Below the pieces are notes generated by a model that saw nothing but the letters and a program-made list of their open reading frames with translations, had not been told where the DNA came from and searched no databases. From Latrodectus hesperus (taxonomy: Eukaryota > Arthropoda > Arachnida > Araneae > Theridiidae): a DNA stretch of 64,000 bases. Within the stretch, counting starts at the first letter, position 1, and each line of letters begins with the position of its first letter. Shown here piece by piece: positions 47,917 through 59,569 of the stretch. The translations under genes were made by a program, and so were the position numbers. The stretch lies in contig JAJQOW010000014.1 of the NCBI GenBank assembly GCA_037975125.1, positions 24,265,914-24,329,913 on the forward strand. The letters run 5' to 3'.

Positions 47917-48639
47917 GTATTTTTGTTTTCCACACAGCGAATCATTATTAACTCTTTTGATGACAGAATAGCTATTTTTTTGCATTACAGTTATGTAATT
48001 TACTTCACTTCGCTTCATAAATGTAAGACAAAACAATAAAGAAAATATGACTGATTGACTATATTTCCTCGAAAATCCCAATATTTCACAAACTTTCATA
48101 CTAAATTCCAGTGCTAAAAATTCCTAAGAATTTTACATCTATTGTATTAAGTGCTATATTCAGTTATTCCGAATATATCAAATTAGGACTTAATAAAATA
48201 TAATTTAATTGACATTGCCCTAAAGGATGGAAAATCTAAAGGATAATTAGAACAAGGAGATTATCGTTTGGATTCACTTCGCCATCATGCGGACTGGCAA
48301 AAAAGAACAAACAAAACAATACCATATGAACTCATTCTATGCGAATGCAGGTAATTCTACCATTCATTGGTTTAATTCGTCACATTTATTTCTCATCACT
48401 ACTAAATAAGCTGCATTCAATCTTCTGTTCTTAATGCGACAAATTCAAAACACTTAGTAACAAGTTATTGAAACATTTATTCATGGAACATTTAAATAAC
48501 ATTTAAATAGAAAATTAAATACTTATATATGGAACTATACTATAGTTAATTTGAGCAATATTACAATTAAAGCAATATTAAAAGTAAATTATATAACCCA
48601 TTAAATACTTTTGTCACTAAATACTCGTTCTCTGAGGAA
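47917..48639. other. AT-rich DNA, nothing recognised
   Basis: No supported gene or repeat. Confidence 0.6.
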
Positions 48640-48865
48640 GCGGAATAATGTTTACCCTGTCAAAGTTAGCAACTGAATGTCTTTGACACCTCGTAGTGGG
48701 CACCCTATTATCCTAAGATTTTTAAGGTTTCTCAGCGATTGGGGGTCTTTTATTTGGTTCCTGTTTCAAAATCACGAAGCTTCCATCCAGCTTCTTCTAT
48801 CTGGCTGGTGGATACCAACTTAGGGCTAGGTACAGGGAAGCATACTGGTGCAACAACCACTGACA
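48640..48865 (+). repeat. SINE family D, degraded
   Basis: ttggttcctgtttcaaaa, cttcttctatctggctggtg and catactggtgcaacaacc align with the minus-strand copy at 3930-4215. Confidence 0.6.
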
Positions 48866-51760
48866 TTCACCTGCATTGACATTTTAATAGTTCAACAAAA
48901 TAATATTTCTAGCATGTAGAAATAAATTCCAAATACTTTTCAGATTACTGAATTTGAATCAGTGGCGAAATCATTTTCAGTGCTAATGAAAGACCATTTT
49001 TAAATTACTGAGTAAAATCTGTCGATAAACATTTGTCGGACTTACTTAAAAATTTGAATTGTATTAACTCATAAGACGTCGTTTTCTTATACTTTCGAAT
49101 ATTATAAGAAAAATAAACCATTTGAAGCATACTCGTAATTTTTGTTAAGTATCTTAAAGGAAGTAAAAGATAAAATGAGTGTGATGTTGTCAAGATCCTG
49201 TCCAGGATAGTTCAATAACACAAAATACCTTTGTTTTTGATGACACATTTATTCCATATTAACATACATAAACATTAATTTCAAGCGTTTTTCCACATTA
49301 TTCAAAGATGTATATAATTTTCATTGACCCAGGAGCAGGACTTGCGCCACCCCTGACAATCACAACAACCAACCTTTTCTCTCTTTCCGACACGACTCAT
49401 CTATCAGGTTTTCGAGTGGTTTATTTATTTTATCAGACAACGAAATCCAAAGTTCTCGTTTCCGTTAACTGCTTGAATTTCACAATGAGTGTATGGACGT
49501 CAGAATCCATCGAAGGTGAATGTAGTGAACGCTGTATTGTTAAAGCATCCATATCTGACAGCTTGGTTGATTTTTTTTTATTCGGAATCTAACAGGCATA
49601 CTTTAGGAGGTTTGTTAAATCAGATATTCCCAAAAAGAGAAATTGTGAAATACAATTCCTAGCTTTCTTCTCTGCAAAACTAATTTACGTTCTATTGGCA
49701 GCTATAGTCTATCAACGGCTTCCATCAATAATTTCGGGCATATATTTGATGATCCCAAATTTTCTTTTTACAACAACCATCATCTGTTCATTTATGATTT
49801 CCATCAAACACTGACAGAAAGTTCATCTCATCACTTTCGACATTCATTATATTTTATTGGGCAATATCGTCTATTAATGATCGTATGTTAAAAACATAAT
49901 GTTAAAAAAAATCCCCAATCTTTCTAGAATTGCTGCAATTTGGCTAATTAATCCAAGTGACAACAAGCTGTTGAGCACAGCAGAAGAAAGCGATACTAAC
50001 CAATGCGAATTATTAAATTTCAACTCTGATAAATTTTGTAACTATTTATTTATACTTTAAAGCATAAATAAAAATTCTCAGCTTATTTTTTTCTTAAAAT
50101 TTAAAAAAAACTAATTTTAGGCCAATTTTAAAATTGAGATGACCAGGAATAAAAGCAGCATTGCGCTTAATTTTTGATTCGTTAAATTTTGTGGCGAAGC
50201 GCTCAACACTGAGGAATGATTCCACGATAAAATTAAGCAACGTATTGCAGCAGCTTGGGAAACCACCTGGCCAACTATAAGGAATGCACTAATTTTCCCA
50301 AAGCCAGGCCTAAATATGGTCCCCAAGAAGATAAAAATAATCTTGAAAATATTCAAAACAATTATGTCAGGCCTACGCTCTCCGCACCCACCTACACAAC
50401 CTTCTGATACTAAAGTAGCCCAACTCCATCAAGCTCTGCGTCTGAATTTTCAGCACTCATTCAACTAATGGATGAAATAAAATCAATTTTTATTGGAATT
50501 CAGATCAAAGATAGGTTAATTGAACTGAGACAAATCCAATCTCTTATGGAAAAACTATTCAAATTAATGAGTTATTTCCAAGATGCACAAAAAATTTGTA
50601 ATATAAGCAAATCAAAATAGTCTGTTAATTAAATTTAACTCTGTATTGCTTGTAAACTCTTATTAAAATTAAAATCATTGTTCAATTTTTCTTCAAACAA
50701 AATTAGGTTTTAAAAATAATAAAATTCTAGGTTTTTAACTCCTCGTCCTTATGCCTTAACCAATGATATGCCAGCTCACATTCAGTTATTGTCACTCACT
50801 TAACAGTTCCAGGCTAGGGGGAGGGTCTTCTAACCCATGGATATCGAAGTTAGGCGGAGCCAGCTGAAGTTGTTCGCTTAGTTTTATATGGAATGAAGAG
50901 TAATATAAAAAAAGTATGGCAAAAACCAATCATACCACATCAGTGCTCCAAACCACACATGTATGTTAAATGTTGTATCAAAGATAACAAAAAATACGAT
51001 ATTATGCATATTAATTTAATGTCTCTTCTGCTTAACTGACGGAGATACACATATTTAATTAAGACCGATCGTTTTAAAATGTAGGTGAAGGTAGAACCAC
51101 TTTGTAACTGCCTAGGCATTTTATAAAACTTGTATCTACACTTTGGGGTACTTTCGAAAATAATCACAGGTCAAAGCAAACAGTTCGAACCACGATTTTT
51201 TTTTTCAAAGTTTAAAATATCTATTAGGGATCAGACGCATACAGTGGAGCGTTTTCTCCCATCTAACGACTGAATAGATACTTGAAAAGACTCACATTAA
51301 AATCATTCTAAGTGAACGTGGAATCATACTTTTAATGAAGAAATACAAAGTACATTCAGTTAACTAGTATACGAACAAGTGATTCGTTTTGCTGGATTTC
51401 TTTTTCTCGAAGTTCAGATGATACAAATATTCCTGAATTCTTTCGACTTCTAAAGAAAGTGTTGAAAAGGGTTTTCATCGTACCTTAAAGATGCCATTCA
51501 AATCGAGAACTATTTATGCGGCTAAAATGCATTTCTCGGTTGGATCCTAGCAGAGCCCACACCTTTGACGCGAATGATTTTGGTTGGCGATAATTGAGGT
51601 TTGCGCCAATCTTGGCAACCCTACGTTGATACACTAGATATGGTAAACCAAACTATTTCTAGAGTTTCCTTCTTTCTTGACACTCTTTTTTTAGTTTGTC
51701 ACCCAGGGTGTAGGCTTTCCTAGGATTTCACCCATTTTTCTTTGATCAATGATGTGAGAG
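48866..51760. other. AT-rich DNA without a supported gene
   Basis: Two weak spots: 49380-49590 read on the minus strand gives DALTIQRSLHSP...KFKQLTETRTLD, a short unexplained frame. 50300-50590 on the plus strand gives fragments (FSALIQLMDEIKSIF, LIELRQIQSLMEKL) that might be the end of a retrotransposon ORF1. Neither is firm enough to call. Confidence 0.35.
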
Positions 51761-51769
51761 CTCTATGCT

Positions 51770-51925
51770 CTTTATACAATAGACGCTCGTTTTTACGAAC
51801 TTTTAAATTAAGAACACTCACGTTTTTACGAACTTATCCTGATACCATAGACACAATGGTAATTTTAACTCTCATTTACGAACAAAAATTTTGAAAATAT
51901 CTTTTTTACGAACTTTTGATTCTGA
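51770..51925. repeat. Repeated TTTACGAAC words, possible transposon end
   Basis: tttacgaac occurs four times (about 51793, 51823, 51878, 51907). The first, in acaatagacgctcgtttt, resembles the start of pogo/Tigger-type terminal repeats. No partner end or transposase found. Confidence 0.3.
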
Positions 51926-52199
51926 CAAATAGTTTTTCTTTTTCATTTTTAAATTTTTATGATCTTATATTTTTTTAATTTTTTTTATTTCAATCCTTAG
52001 TACTTGAAAACTTAATTCATTCTTGGACAACGAAGGGACACGTGCCAGCCTTCCAGACATTGTAAGAACAATAGTAGAAGGCACATGAATACCAGACATT
52101 TGATGGGAAAGAACTGTGGTGCCAAATTCTACCTTTATACTCTCCCGTAAATAAAAACTTAAAAAAAAGGGAAAAACTCTTCTCTGCTCCTCGTACATT

Positions 52200-52400
52200 A
52201 AAACATAGAAAGAAGAAACCCTCTTAAAAAGCTTTCGCTCTCTTGCTCCTTCGTTGAATTTATGAAGTTTCGTTTATCAACTCAATTTATGAAGTTTCGT
52301 TTATCGAGAAAATCAAGAACATAGAAAGAAGAAACCCTCTTTAAAAGTTTTTGCTCTCTTACTGACGTTTCATTTGAACAACTCAATTTATGAAGTTGAA
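52200..52400 (+). repeat. Tandem duplication of ~115 bp
   Basis: aacatagaaagaagaaaccc ... gctctctt ... ctcaatttatgaagtt occurs twice in a row; inside the first unit tttatgaagtttcgtttatc is itself duplicated. Confidence 0.85.
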
Positions 52401-54439
52401 AGCAAGATAAAATTTGAGCTTTGGAAAATTGTATGGTGAAGTACGGTCAATAATATGAAAATAATTACTATATTGGCGTTCGTAATGAGTTTCCTTCTGA
52501 CAGATAATTCCATTGATTTAATTATATAATTAAATTAACATGTTTATTATTTCACAGTAAAATTGTGGATTATAAACATACTTTAAAAATGTGGGATCTT
52601 TTGAAAATGATTAGAAATTGGTATTATTTCCTAATTGTACCAATAAAATTTTGTTAATTCCTAATTTTCACGGATCCTGCTATCAAATCCAATTGCTCTA
52701 AGATTGTTCCCAATTTTAAACTGTTGATATGTAGTCCGTGACTCCTGTATTTTTGTTACTGCTTTTAATGTGTTACAACAAAAGATTTATTTCAACCTTA
52801 AAGATATTAGTCAAAAGAATTCCGCGAAATATGATTCTAGATGATAGCGAGCATTACTTTGAATGTTCTTTACTTACTTACAATTTCTCGCTTTTCATAT
52901 CTACATAATTTTGTTTAAGCAAAGTTTCATTTATTAATTAAAAAAAAATAGAAATTTTTTTGAAATCATTAAATAAAGTTTCATTTCTTTCCGTTTTACG
53001 CACATTCCGTTGCGAAGTAATGCATATTCTTCTGGGAAAACGAAATGGAATTTCATTCCTTCTTCAATTAAAATATCCATAGATTTTACAATGTATAAAT
53101 TTTAATAAGAATGCTAGGATATGCAATTCTAAACTTTCACCAAGTCGAAAGTGAAAGTGATTGTACTCAAATCGAAAGCGAAAGTGATGGTAGTTTCTTT
53201 TAATTTGTCTATTTTTGGCTTATTATTTATTTTATTATGATTTGGCAGTTTTTCGCGGTAGCAAGAAAATTTAAGTGTCCAATATTTCTTCTTTGACAAA
53301 AAATTATAATTCCAGTAATTAGATACTTTCACTTCGACTAGAAGATGGCAACTGAGAATAAAAAACGTGAAGGTTGTTAATGTTTTCCATACGTTCACCT
53401 TTGAGAACTACGAAAATTGAATGCATAAATAGAAAGGTTTTTTACCACACTACACACACTAGTTTATCCTAACGTGAAATTCTAATTTTTCTCTTCATTT
53501 CTGTATGCAAACGATTAATACTTATTCATCAAGGATTACTGAGTACATTTCCCAAAATAAATTATGTTTATTTTTAATTTCCCTCTACAAAGTAAGCAGA
53601 CAATTTCGTCCTCCAAGATCCGATGACGTCATACGCAAGCATCCAATTGTCTATCATAGAATACAGGCGATTGTCAGCAGATCTGTAATAATTGTAATTT
53701 TTCAGTTATTACTATCTGTAGTAAACCTATGAAATAATCACAAAATATTATTTAAACTCTTCGTAATACTAATGAATTCGATATTAGCATGTCGCCTAGA
53801 TAGTTGAATATTTGACTTTTTTCACCTATCACAAGTTCAATTATGGCTATTAAAACTACAGGTTAGACCTAACATACGACATCGTATATATAGATACATA
53901 CCTTAGATATAGTGTAAGTATTAAACAAAGTGCACTTTTGAAAATTAAAACATTCAACTTAGCGATCAAGATCGGATATATGCCAAATGAATATTTCTCA
54001 ATAACCTGTTACAACTGTTATATTTTAAACGTATAACTGTTATGAATAACTATAATGAAATAACGAAAGAATCGGTAGACGTTGATTGACTTAAAAATAA
54101 TGAAACTTTTTTTTTACCCTTTCAATGAAAATCGTAGACATCTCCTTCTAAGGGTAAATGAGTTTTTTTTTTATTTTTTATAGAAAGACTACTAAATTCT
54201 ATTTAACCAGGGTCTTCGACGTAATTTGCAAAGAATTTCCAGCAAGAAATCTTCCTACTTTTTCTTTCTCTTCTACCTCAGCGAAATAAACATATCACAC
54301 AGTTCTTATTAACTTGTTGTTACTAATGACACTTAGACAAGCCAAGCTCGCTATGCCATGGCAATGCGAATTTAAGTCAATGGGAGCGTCTTTCGTTTTA
54401 ATCAGAGCTCCATGAAGGTGATAGTAATTCTTTGCTCTT
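52401..54439. other. AT-rich DNA, nothing firm
   Basis: Contains two GAAA-rich words at 53142-53185 and a CRE octamer tgacgtca near 53623. No gene supported. Confidence 0.5.
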
Positions 54440-54662
54440 TTTTAAAAATCCTCCGATAGATGGCACCACCATAGAAAACACTTTCTAAATTTTGACATTG
54501 ATCTGAAGGGGGAGGAAATCTTCAACAGACCATTGTACCCATGGTAACTGATCAACGACCGACCACAGGACTTTCGATTCCGCAGATTTAACGAGCACGT
54601 ATATCGCATGTACTCGGTGGGTCTTTGGCGGCATTGGGAAGTCCTAACCACTAGGATGCCAG
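54440..54662 (-). repeat. tRNA-derived SINE, family E
   Basis: Minus strand: ggctggcatcctagtggtta (A box), cccaatgccgccaaag, then tgcggaatcgaaagtcc (B-box position) and a body with accatgggtac. A single copy in this window. Confidence 0.6.
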
Positions 54663-55305
54663 CCCTTTCTTATTAACTTGATGAGTCTCTTATACCCTGT
54701 GAACATATTTTGCTATTAATTCACCTATGGGAAATATTATAATTTCTTATAAAATTCATTCACATACAATAATTTAAAATTTTTTAAGTTAAATAGTTTT
54801 TATTGGTGAAATATCTTCAGGGGCTCTTTTTCATCACAGCTAAATTTAAAATTGAAATGGGTAATGTATACAGTGTGTGTGAGGAAGTATCTACTCTAAA
54901 TTCTTAAAGCGACTATTTTTAATGCACCCATACCATATAGTGTCTAGCTATAATTTTAGGCAATTATTTATTTTCTACTAATTTATGCTCATCTAGATTA
55001 CCTTAAGGGAAAATATCCTTAAAACTTTAGTTTATTACACAGATTTTTAATCTTTAAATAATGATGAGTTTTGTAAAAAAATATTTTTAAAATGTTATTT
55101 AACAAATGCAACATATATGCTAAATTAAGATTTACAATGTTTTAATAAAAACTATCTTTAATATATCAAATTTATTTTTTATGAAATAAATTAATGCGTT
55201 TGTATTAAAATTGCTTTGTAAAATTTTAAAAATTTTTACAAGTTATTTTGTTTTTATGTCTCATTTTTTCACACGAGTTATTTTTCCCCGATAAAGTATT
55301 ATCAT
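54663..55305. other. AT-rich DNA, nothing recognised
   Basis: No supported gene or repeat. Confidence 0.6.
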
Positions 55306-55615
55306 GTCTCTTCAATCGCCACCCACCCTGTCTAGGAGTCAGAGTGTTTGAATGTGGATAGGGAGGTTCTGGGTTCGAATCCTAGTATGAGCATGGATGT
55401 ACTTACTCTCTCTGTCAATCCTTTGTCTTTTCTTTGTATGAATGGGTTGTAAATGGTTGCTTATCCTATAAACAGGTACCTATGGCAAGAGTGTAATGAA
55501 GAAGTCGGGCTCCACACAAAAATATGGTTCAGTTAGAAAAGTGGAGCAGCACACCCCATTATGCTAGCTTAGCTGGCACACGACAGCAACAACGCCTCTT
55601 CACACACACAACTTT
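55306..55615 (+). repeat. tRNA-derived SINE, further family
   Basis: The head includes ctaggagtcagagtg and a strong B box gggttcgaatcctag, then catggatgtacttac and a body ending in an agcaacaacgcc-type tail. It resembles family B in the catggatgt segment but has a different 3' part. Confidence 0.6.
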
Positions 55616-56406
55616 CCTTAAAAGAAAAATTCATATATTGGCTTTTATGAAGTGACCACTCACCATTTCATCAAATTGCAAATAATTTAAGTGCATAACT
55701 ATAGTACAACTGAAGTGTTCAACTTAAAGCATTGCAAAATTCATTATTCATTTTAATTAACTATCACGTGTTTTATTAATAAAGCTTCAATTCTAGAATT
55801 CTATGAATAATAATTAATTATTTAGCTTAGATCTATATTAAACAATTTTTTCATAGTTTTTGCTTTAAAAACCTAGCATTTTTCAGAGTGATATTTTTAT
55901 ATAAAAAAAAGTACACGTAAAAATCTTTTGTATTGACTTTTCGATAGTTTTTCTTAACTTTCATTTAAACACTTTTAACTTATATTCTTCTGTTCCCGAT
56001 ATAAATCTGATTAATCTTTTTTAATATTGAGTATATTTGTGGATAATATATAACGTTCTGGCAGCTAAGATGCCGTACAGTATCCGTGACATTTACGTAC
56101 ATTAAATTTTTAGACACATTTTCAGAAAAAAAATTTTTTTTACTATGTTTTAACCTTATTCACACGTGTAAAGAAAGAACACTCGAAAAAATTCCCATAA
56201 ACGTATTTCGATAGATTTTCACCCAAAGTATAAATTTCAGGGTTTGTTTTTAACAGGAGACAGTATCGAACCTAAGATCTTCCACTTCGAAGATAATGGT
56301 ACTATATTTAGGCATTAATACTTTTATAAGTAAAAGTATAAAAAGCCTTAAAAGATTATGTTCAAATTAAAAATTACAACTCATGCTTAGATCCGTTTAC
56401 TATTTA
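55616..56406. other. AT-rich DNA, nothing recognised
   Basis: No supported gene or repeat. Confidence 0.6.
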
Positions 56407-56467
56407 TACGAGGGTCACTGAAATTTTTGAGATACAACTAGGTTTTTAAAGTTATACTTACAAAATT

Positions 56468-57662
56468 TTAGGTGTGTTCAAAGTAGTCTCCTCCAGCATC
56501 AATGCACTTTTGTAGACGAATTTTCCACTGATTAAATGCCTCAAGCCATTCATTTCTTCAAATAGATGAAAAAAATGCATTTATAGCCACATCAATCTCT
56601 TCTTCTGAATGAAAACGACGTCCACGTAAGTTCTTTTTTAGATTAAAGAATAACCAAAAGTCGCACATAGTTAGATCAGGTGAATACGGCGGTTTGGTTT
56701 GGTTTGGTTTGGTTTGTTTGTCGCTCAACGGTCATTTTTTGCACACGAGGGCTAATTAGACCGGGACTTACGGTTTAAAGTGGATTCCGAACCACTACAA
56801 ACATCCACACGGTGAATACGGCGGATGTTCGATCACTTTAATTTGTTTTTGTTTAAGAAACTCAAATGTTAATCCGGCTGTATGTGAAGATGCATTGTCA
56901 TGGTGAAGCATTAGTCCCCTAACATTCAGTTCTGCCGTAGAATTTCTGGAAGACTTTTAGTGGTACACCAGTTTGCTGTTACTGTATTCTGTCTTTCCAG
57001 CTTGATGGCTTTGACCAATACCGTACTTCTGAAGAAAATGGCATACATCACTTTTTTCAGTGCTCGTTTTCAGTGCTCGTTTTTTTTTTTTTTTTTTTTT
57101 TTCACCAATGTCGGCGTGGGATCGTCTTCAAAAACCCATACCTTGCTTTCTTGACGTGTTGGAACATCAAAAAACGGTATGTAAGTTTCATCACCTGTTA
57201 CAATTTTAGAAATGATGCTGTGGCTACCATCATTCAGCATATTAAGAGTTTCTTTACTGATTTTGACACGCTCCTCTTTTTGATGCTCAGTTAGATTATG
57301 GGGAACCCAACGGCAAATTACTTTTTTCATATGTAATTCTTCATGAATGATTTTGTGTATGGCTGCGGATCCAATGTTAAGTTCCTTCTGTATCATTTGA
57401 TAGGTACATCGATTATCATCCATTAACATTTTTCGTATGGCAGACACATTATCCGGGATTACTGCCGACGGCGGCCTTCCTGTGTGTTCTTCATCCTGAA
57501 GAAAATTGCGACCTCTTCTAAATTCTCTAAGCCATTTGAGTACAGTAGCACGAGCTGGAGATTCATCACCAAATGCTAATGTTGAACGCATTCTTCTTGA
57601 TTTAATCCTGCTTTGAAATCGTAGAAAATCATAGCGCGAAAATGTTCTCTCGTCAACTCCAT
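56468..57662 (-). pseudogene. Mariner transposase interrupted by a SINE
   Basis: From ATG 57662: MELTREHFRAMIFYDFKAGL, a frameshift, then FGDESPARATVLKWLREFRR, a GRPPSA hinge and a second HTH (CTYQMIQKELNIGSAAIHKI). Next come WVPHNLTEHQKEERV, the first catalytic Asp in KIVTGDETYI, an expanded Lys run coded by a ~24-bp A/T tract (57079-57102), the second Asp in LHHDNASSHTA, and the third in SPDLTMCDFWLF. The last two are 34 residues apart once the insertion is discounted. The SINE lies between them, in the PPYSP motif. The C-terminus ends GGDYFEHT at 56468. Confidence 0.9.
56693..56811 (-). repeat. SINE family C, 5'-truncated, with 13-bp target duplication
   Basis: gtgaatacggcgg at 56680-56692 is repeated at 56812-56824. 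Between them, on the minus strand, is the family-C 3' part (gtttgtagtggttcggaatc ... gaccgttgagcgacaaac) and an (AAACC)n tail. Confidence 0.95.
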
Positions 57663-57894
57663 TTTCTCTTCTGTTTAAAATTTATTCCACGCTAAACAAG
57701 TTGAAGTAAGTCAGTAAAAAATCGTCTTCTGTGTTAAAATACTTTGTACTTTAAAATTAAACCGTTATTTTTATTCTATAAATTCTTGTCTGCGCGTATC
57801 TCAAAAATTTCATAGTAACCCTCGTATCTTTTTTGGAGGTACTTCCTAAGCTCTCACAAAGCTTTTATTGCAACTGAAATAACCTGGATGACTT

Positions 57895-58643
57895 TTTATG
57901 CATAATATGAATGCTCTTCCAGGTGCATCACAAATCATTCCTTGAAATGAAATTTCATATATTCATGTGAAAATAATGAATTTAACTCCTCAACAAAATC
58001 GCTCAGAAATTCGTTTGAATCTGAAAGTTTCTCATTAGAGTGGAAAACATCAATTGGAAAACCAAACGGACTCTTAAGCAAATAATTTAAAGATCCTAGA
58101 ATTAGTGCAAACTGATTTTCTGAAACTTTTTGATAAAAGAAGACCATCAATATTAACTAATAATTGTATTTCATTATCTGGAATGGAACTTTGCTGAATA
58201 ATGCTTCTTATCTCCTCTTCAATACCAAAATGGTGCTATAATCCGATGGACTAAGTTTTGAATTTTAGTTGTCATGGCATTTTAAGTAAAGTGCGGACAT
58301 CACTAAATAAACACAATGATAGTTTTTTAACAATTAATTTATTGCAGTGTGATATATTGTTAATCACGGACCAATTTGCAAAGTCTTTTCTTAAATCAGA
58401 ACCATTTTGGAATTCGATTTTTACCAAATTGTTATTTAATTATAACTTATCATTTGATGATTTGTACACCAAGGATTCATTAGATCTTTTGAAACTACTG
58501 CCATCAGAATTCACATCGGAAGAGCATTGTAAACCTGAGCACGATGAAAGAGCTTCATAGCTCACTGAGCCAACTAAATGTTTATCAGAATTCTTAATAT
58601 TTTTGTAAGCTTTTGAATGCAAACGTGACTTTAAATTTGGCAT
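57895..58643 (-). pseudogene. Decayed transposase-like gene of an unnamed invertebrate family
   Basis: Minus strand, several frames: MPNLKSRLHSKAY..., a Ser-rich spacer, LRKDFANWSVINNISHCNKL, DVRTLLKMP, HHFGIEEEI, LLVNIDGLLL, then QFALILGSLNYLLKSPFGFP, SDSNEFLSDFVEELNSLF and ICDAPGRAFI. From memory this order (W-A...I..N.L, D-x-RTLLK-P, HFG, N-IDG, NEFL-DF-EE, CDAPARAF) characterises a large family of transposon-like proteins found in many invertebrates. I cannot name it with certainty. Multiple stops; no terminal repeats seen. Confidence 0.6.
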
Positions 58644-58974
58644 TATCACTGCATAAATTATACAACAATCCAAAAGAAAAAACAAGGTGAAAGTTACATA
58701 TGTTTCACACTGAATACAATGGTTTCAAAATAAAATATAAAAAAAAAAATGTACTTTTCCGTTATACTGGAGCAAATCTCGCTAAGTAGACTTTTTGGTG
58801 TCAGCACATAGTCATCGGAATAAATCACATCAAGTAGACTTTATTGTCCACAACATACAAATAAAAAACATTCATAAATGTCTTAAATAATATCTTATTT
58901 CAAAGGCAAAAACATTTTAATATCGCTTAAAATATTTTCAAGTTAATCTTTCGTTTTCCTTCTCCTCATAAATT
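58644..58974. other. AT-rich DNA, nothing recognised
   Basis: 5' flank (minus strand) of the decayed transposase-like gene; no repeat ends found. Confidence 0.5.
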
Positions 58975-58989
58975 CCGCCGAGCTGGCAG

Positions 58990-59155
58990 CCGAATGGTTA
59001 GCGCTCTTGCCTTCGGTTCAACAGTTCATGGGTTCGAATCCCACCTTGGGCATGGGTGTTTGTAGTGGTTCGGAATCCACTTTAAACCGTAAGTCCCGGT
59101 CTAATTAGCCCTCGTGTGCAAAAAATGACCGTTGAGCGACAAACAAACAAACAAA
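58990..59155 (+). repeat. SINE family C, full length, 15-bp target duplication
   Basis: cctcataaattccgc at 58975-58989 is repeated at 59156-59170. The element has an A box (gcagccgaatggttagcg), a B box (tgggttcgaatccca), a body gtagtggttcggaatcc... and an (acaa)n tail. This is the reference copy for the truncated and degraded family-C copies in the window. Confidence 0.95.
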
Positions 59156-59170
59156 CCTCATAAATTCCGC

Positions 59171-59377
59171 TAAACAACTTTCGAGATGATGGCGATCCAT
59201 TCCTCTGTGTTCTTTATTTCACCGTTTAGCGCTAGTCTCAAAGTCTCTATATTTTTTGTTTGTGCGTTCCAGTTTCCGGATTGACAAAGTTGTACTTATG
59301 GTTCACTTTGAAATGTTATAAACATCCCTCTTCCAACTTACTAGTACAGTATGCTTTCCATGAATCGGAATACATTA
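59171..59377. other. Intergenic spacer
   Basis: No gene or repeat recognised between the SINE and the mariner. Confidence 0.5.
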
Positions 59378-59569
59378 TATTGGGTTGTTCGGAAAGTAAT
59401 TTCGTTTTTTCCCGACAGAGGATTTAATTGTATTTTTTTGCACTCGTCTTCACACTTATGCCGTATAATTATTAATTATATGCTTTGAGAGCTCATATAG
59501 CAAGGCTTGTGTGTGAAAAATTCCAATTAGTTACGCAGTAGTTTTTGGTTGGTGCCCTTTTAAATAGGG

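Larger units (their letters stand above)
56409..57824 (-). mobile_element. Mariner transposon with nested SINE
   Basis: Terminal inverted repeats cgagggtcactgaaattt (left) and, reversed, cgagggttactatgaaattt (right), both continuing ttgagatac. TA flanks at 56407-56408 and 57825-57826. It contains a DD34D transposase gene on the minus strand and a SINE inserted in that gene. Confidence 0.93.

Noticed and set aside
58440..58685. Ser-rich protein as a host gene
   Set aside because: It is the N-terminal region of the decayed transposase-like gene that continues to 57895 in other frames.
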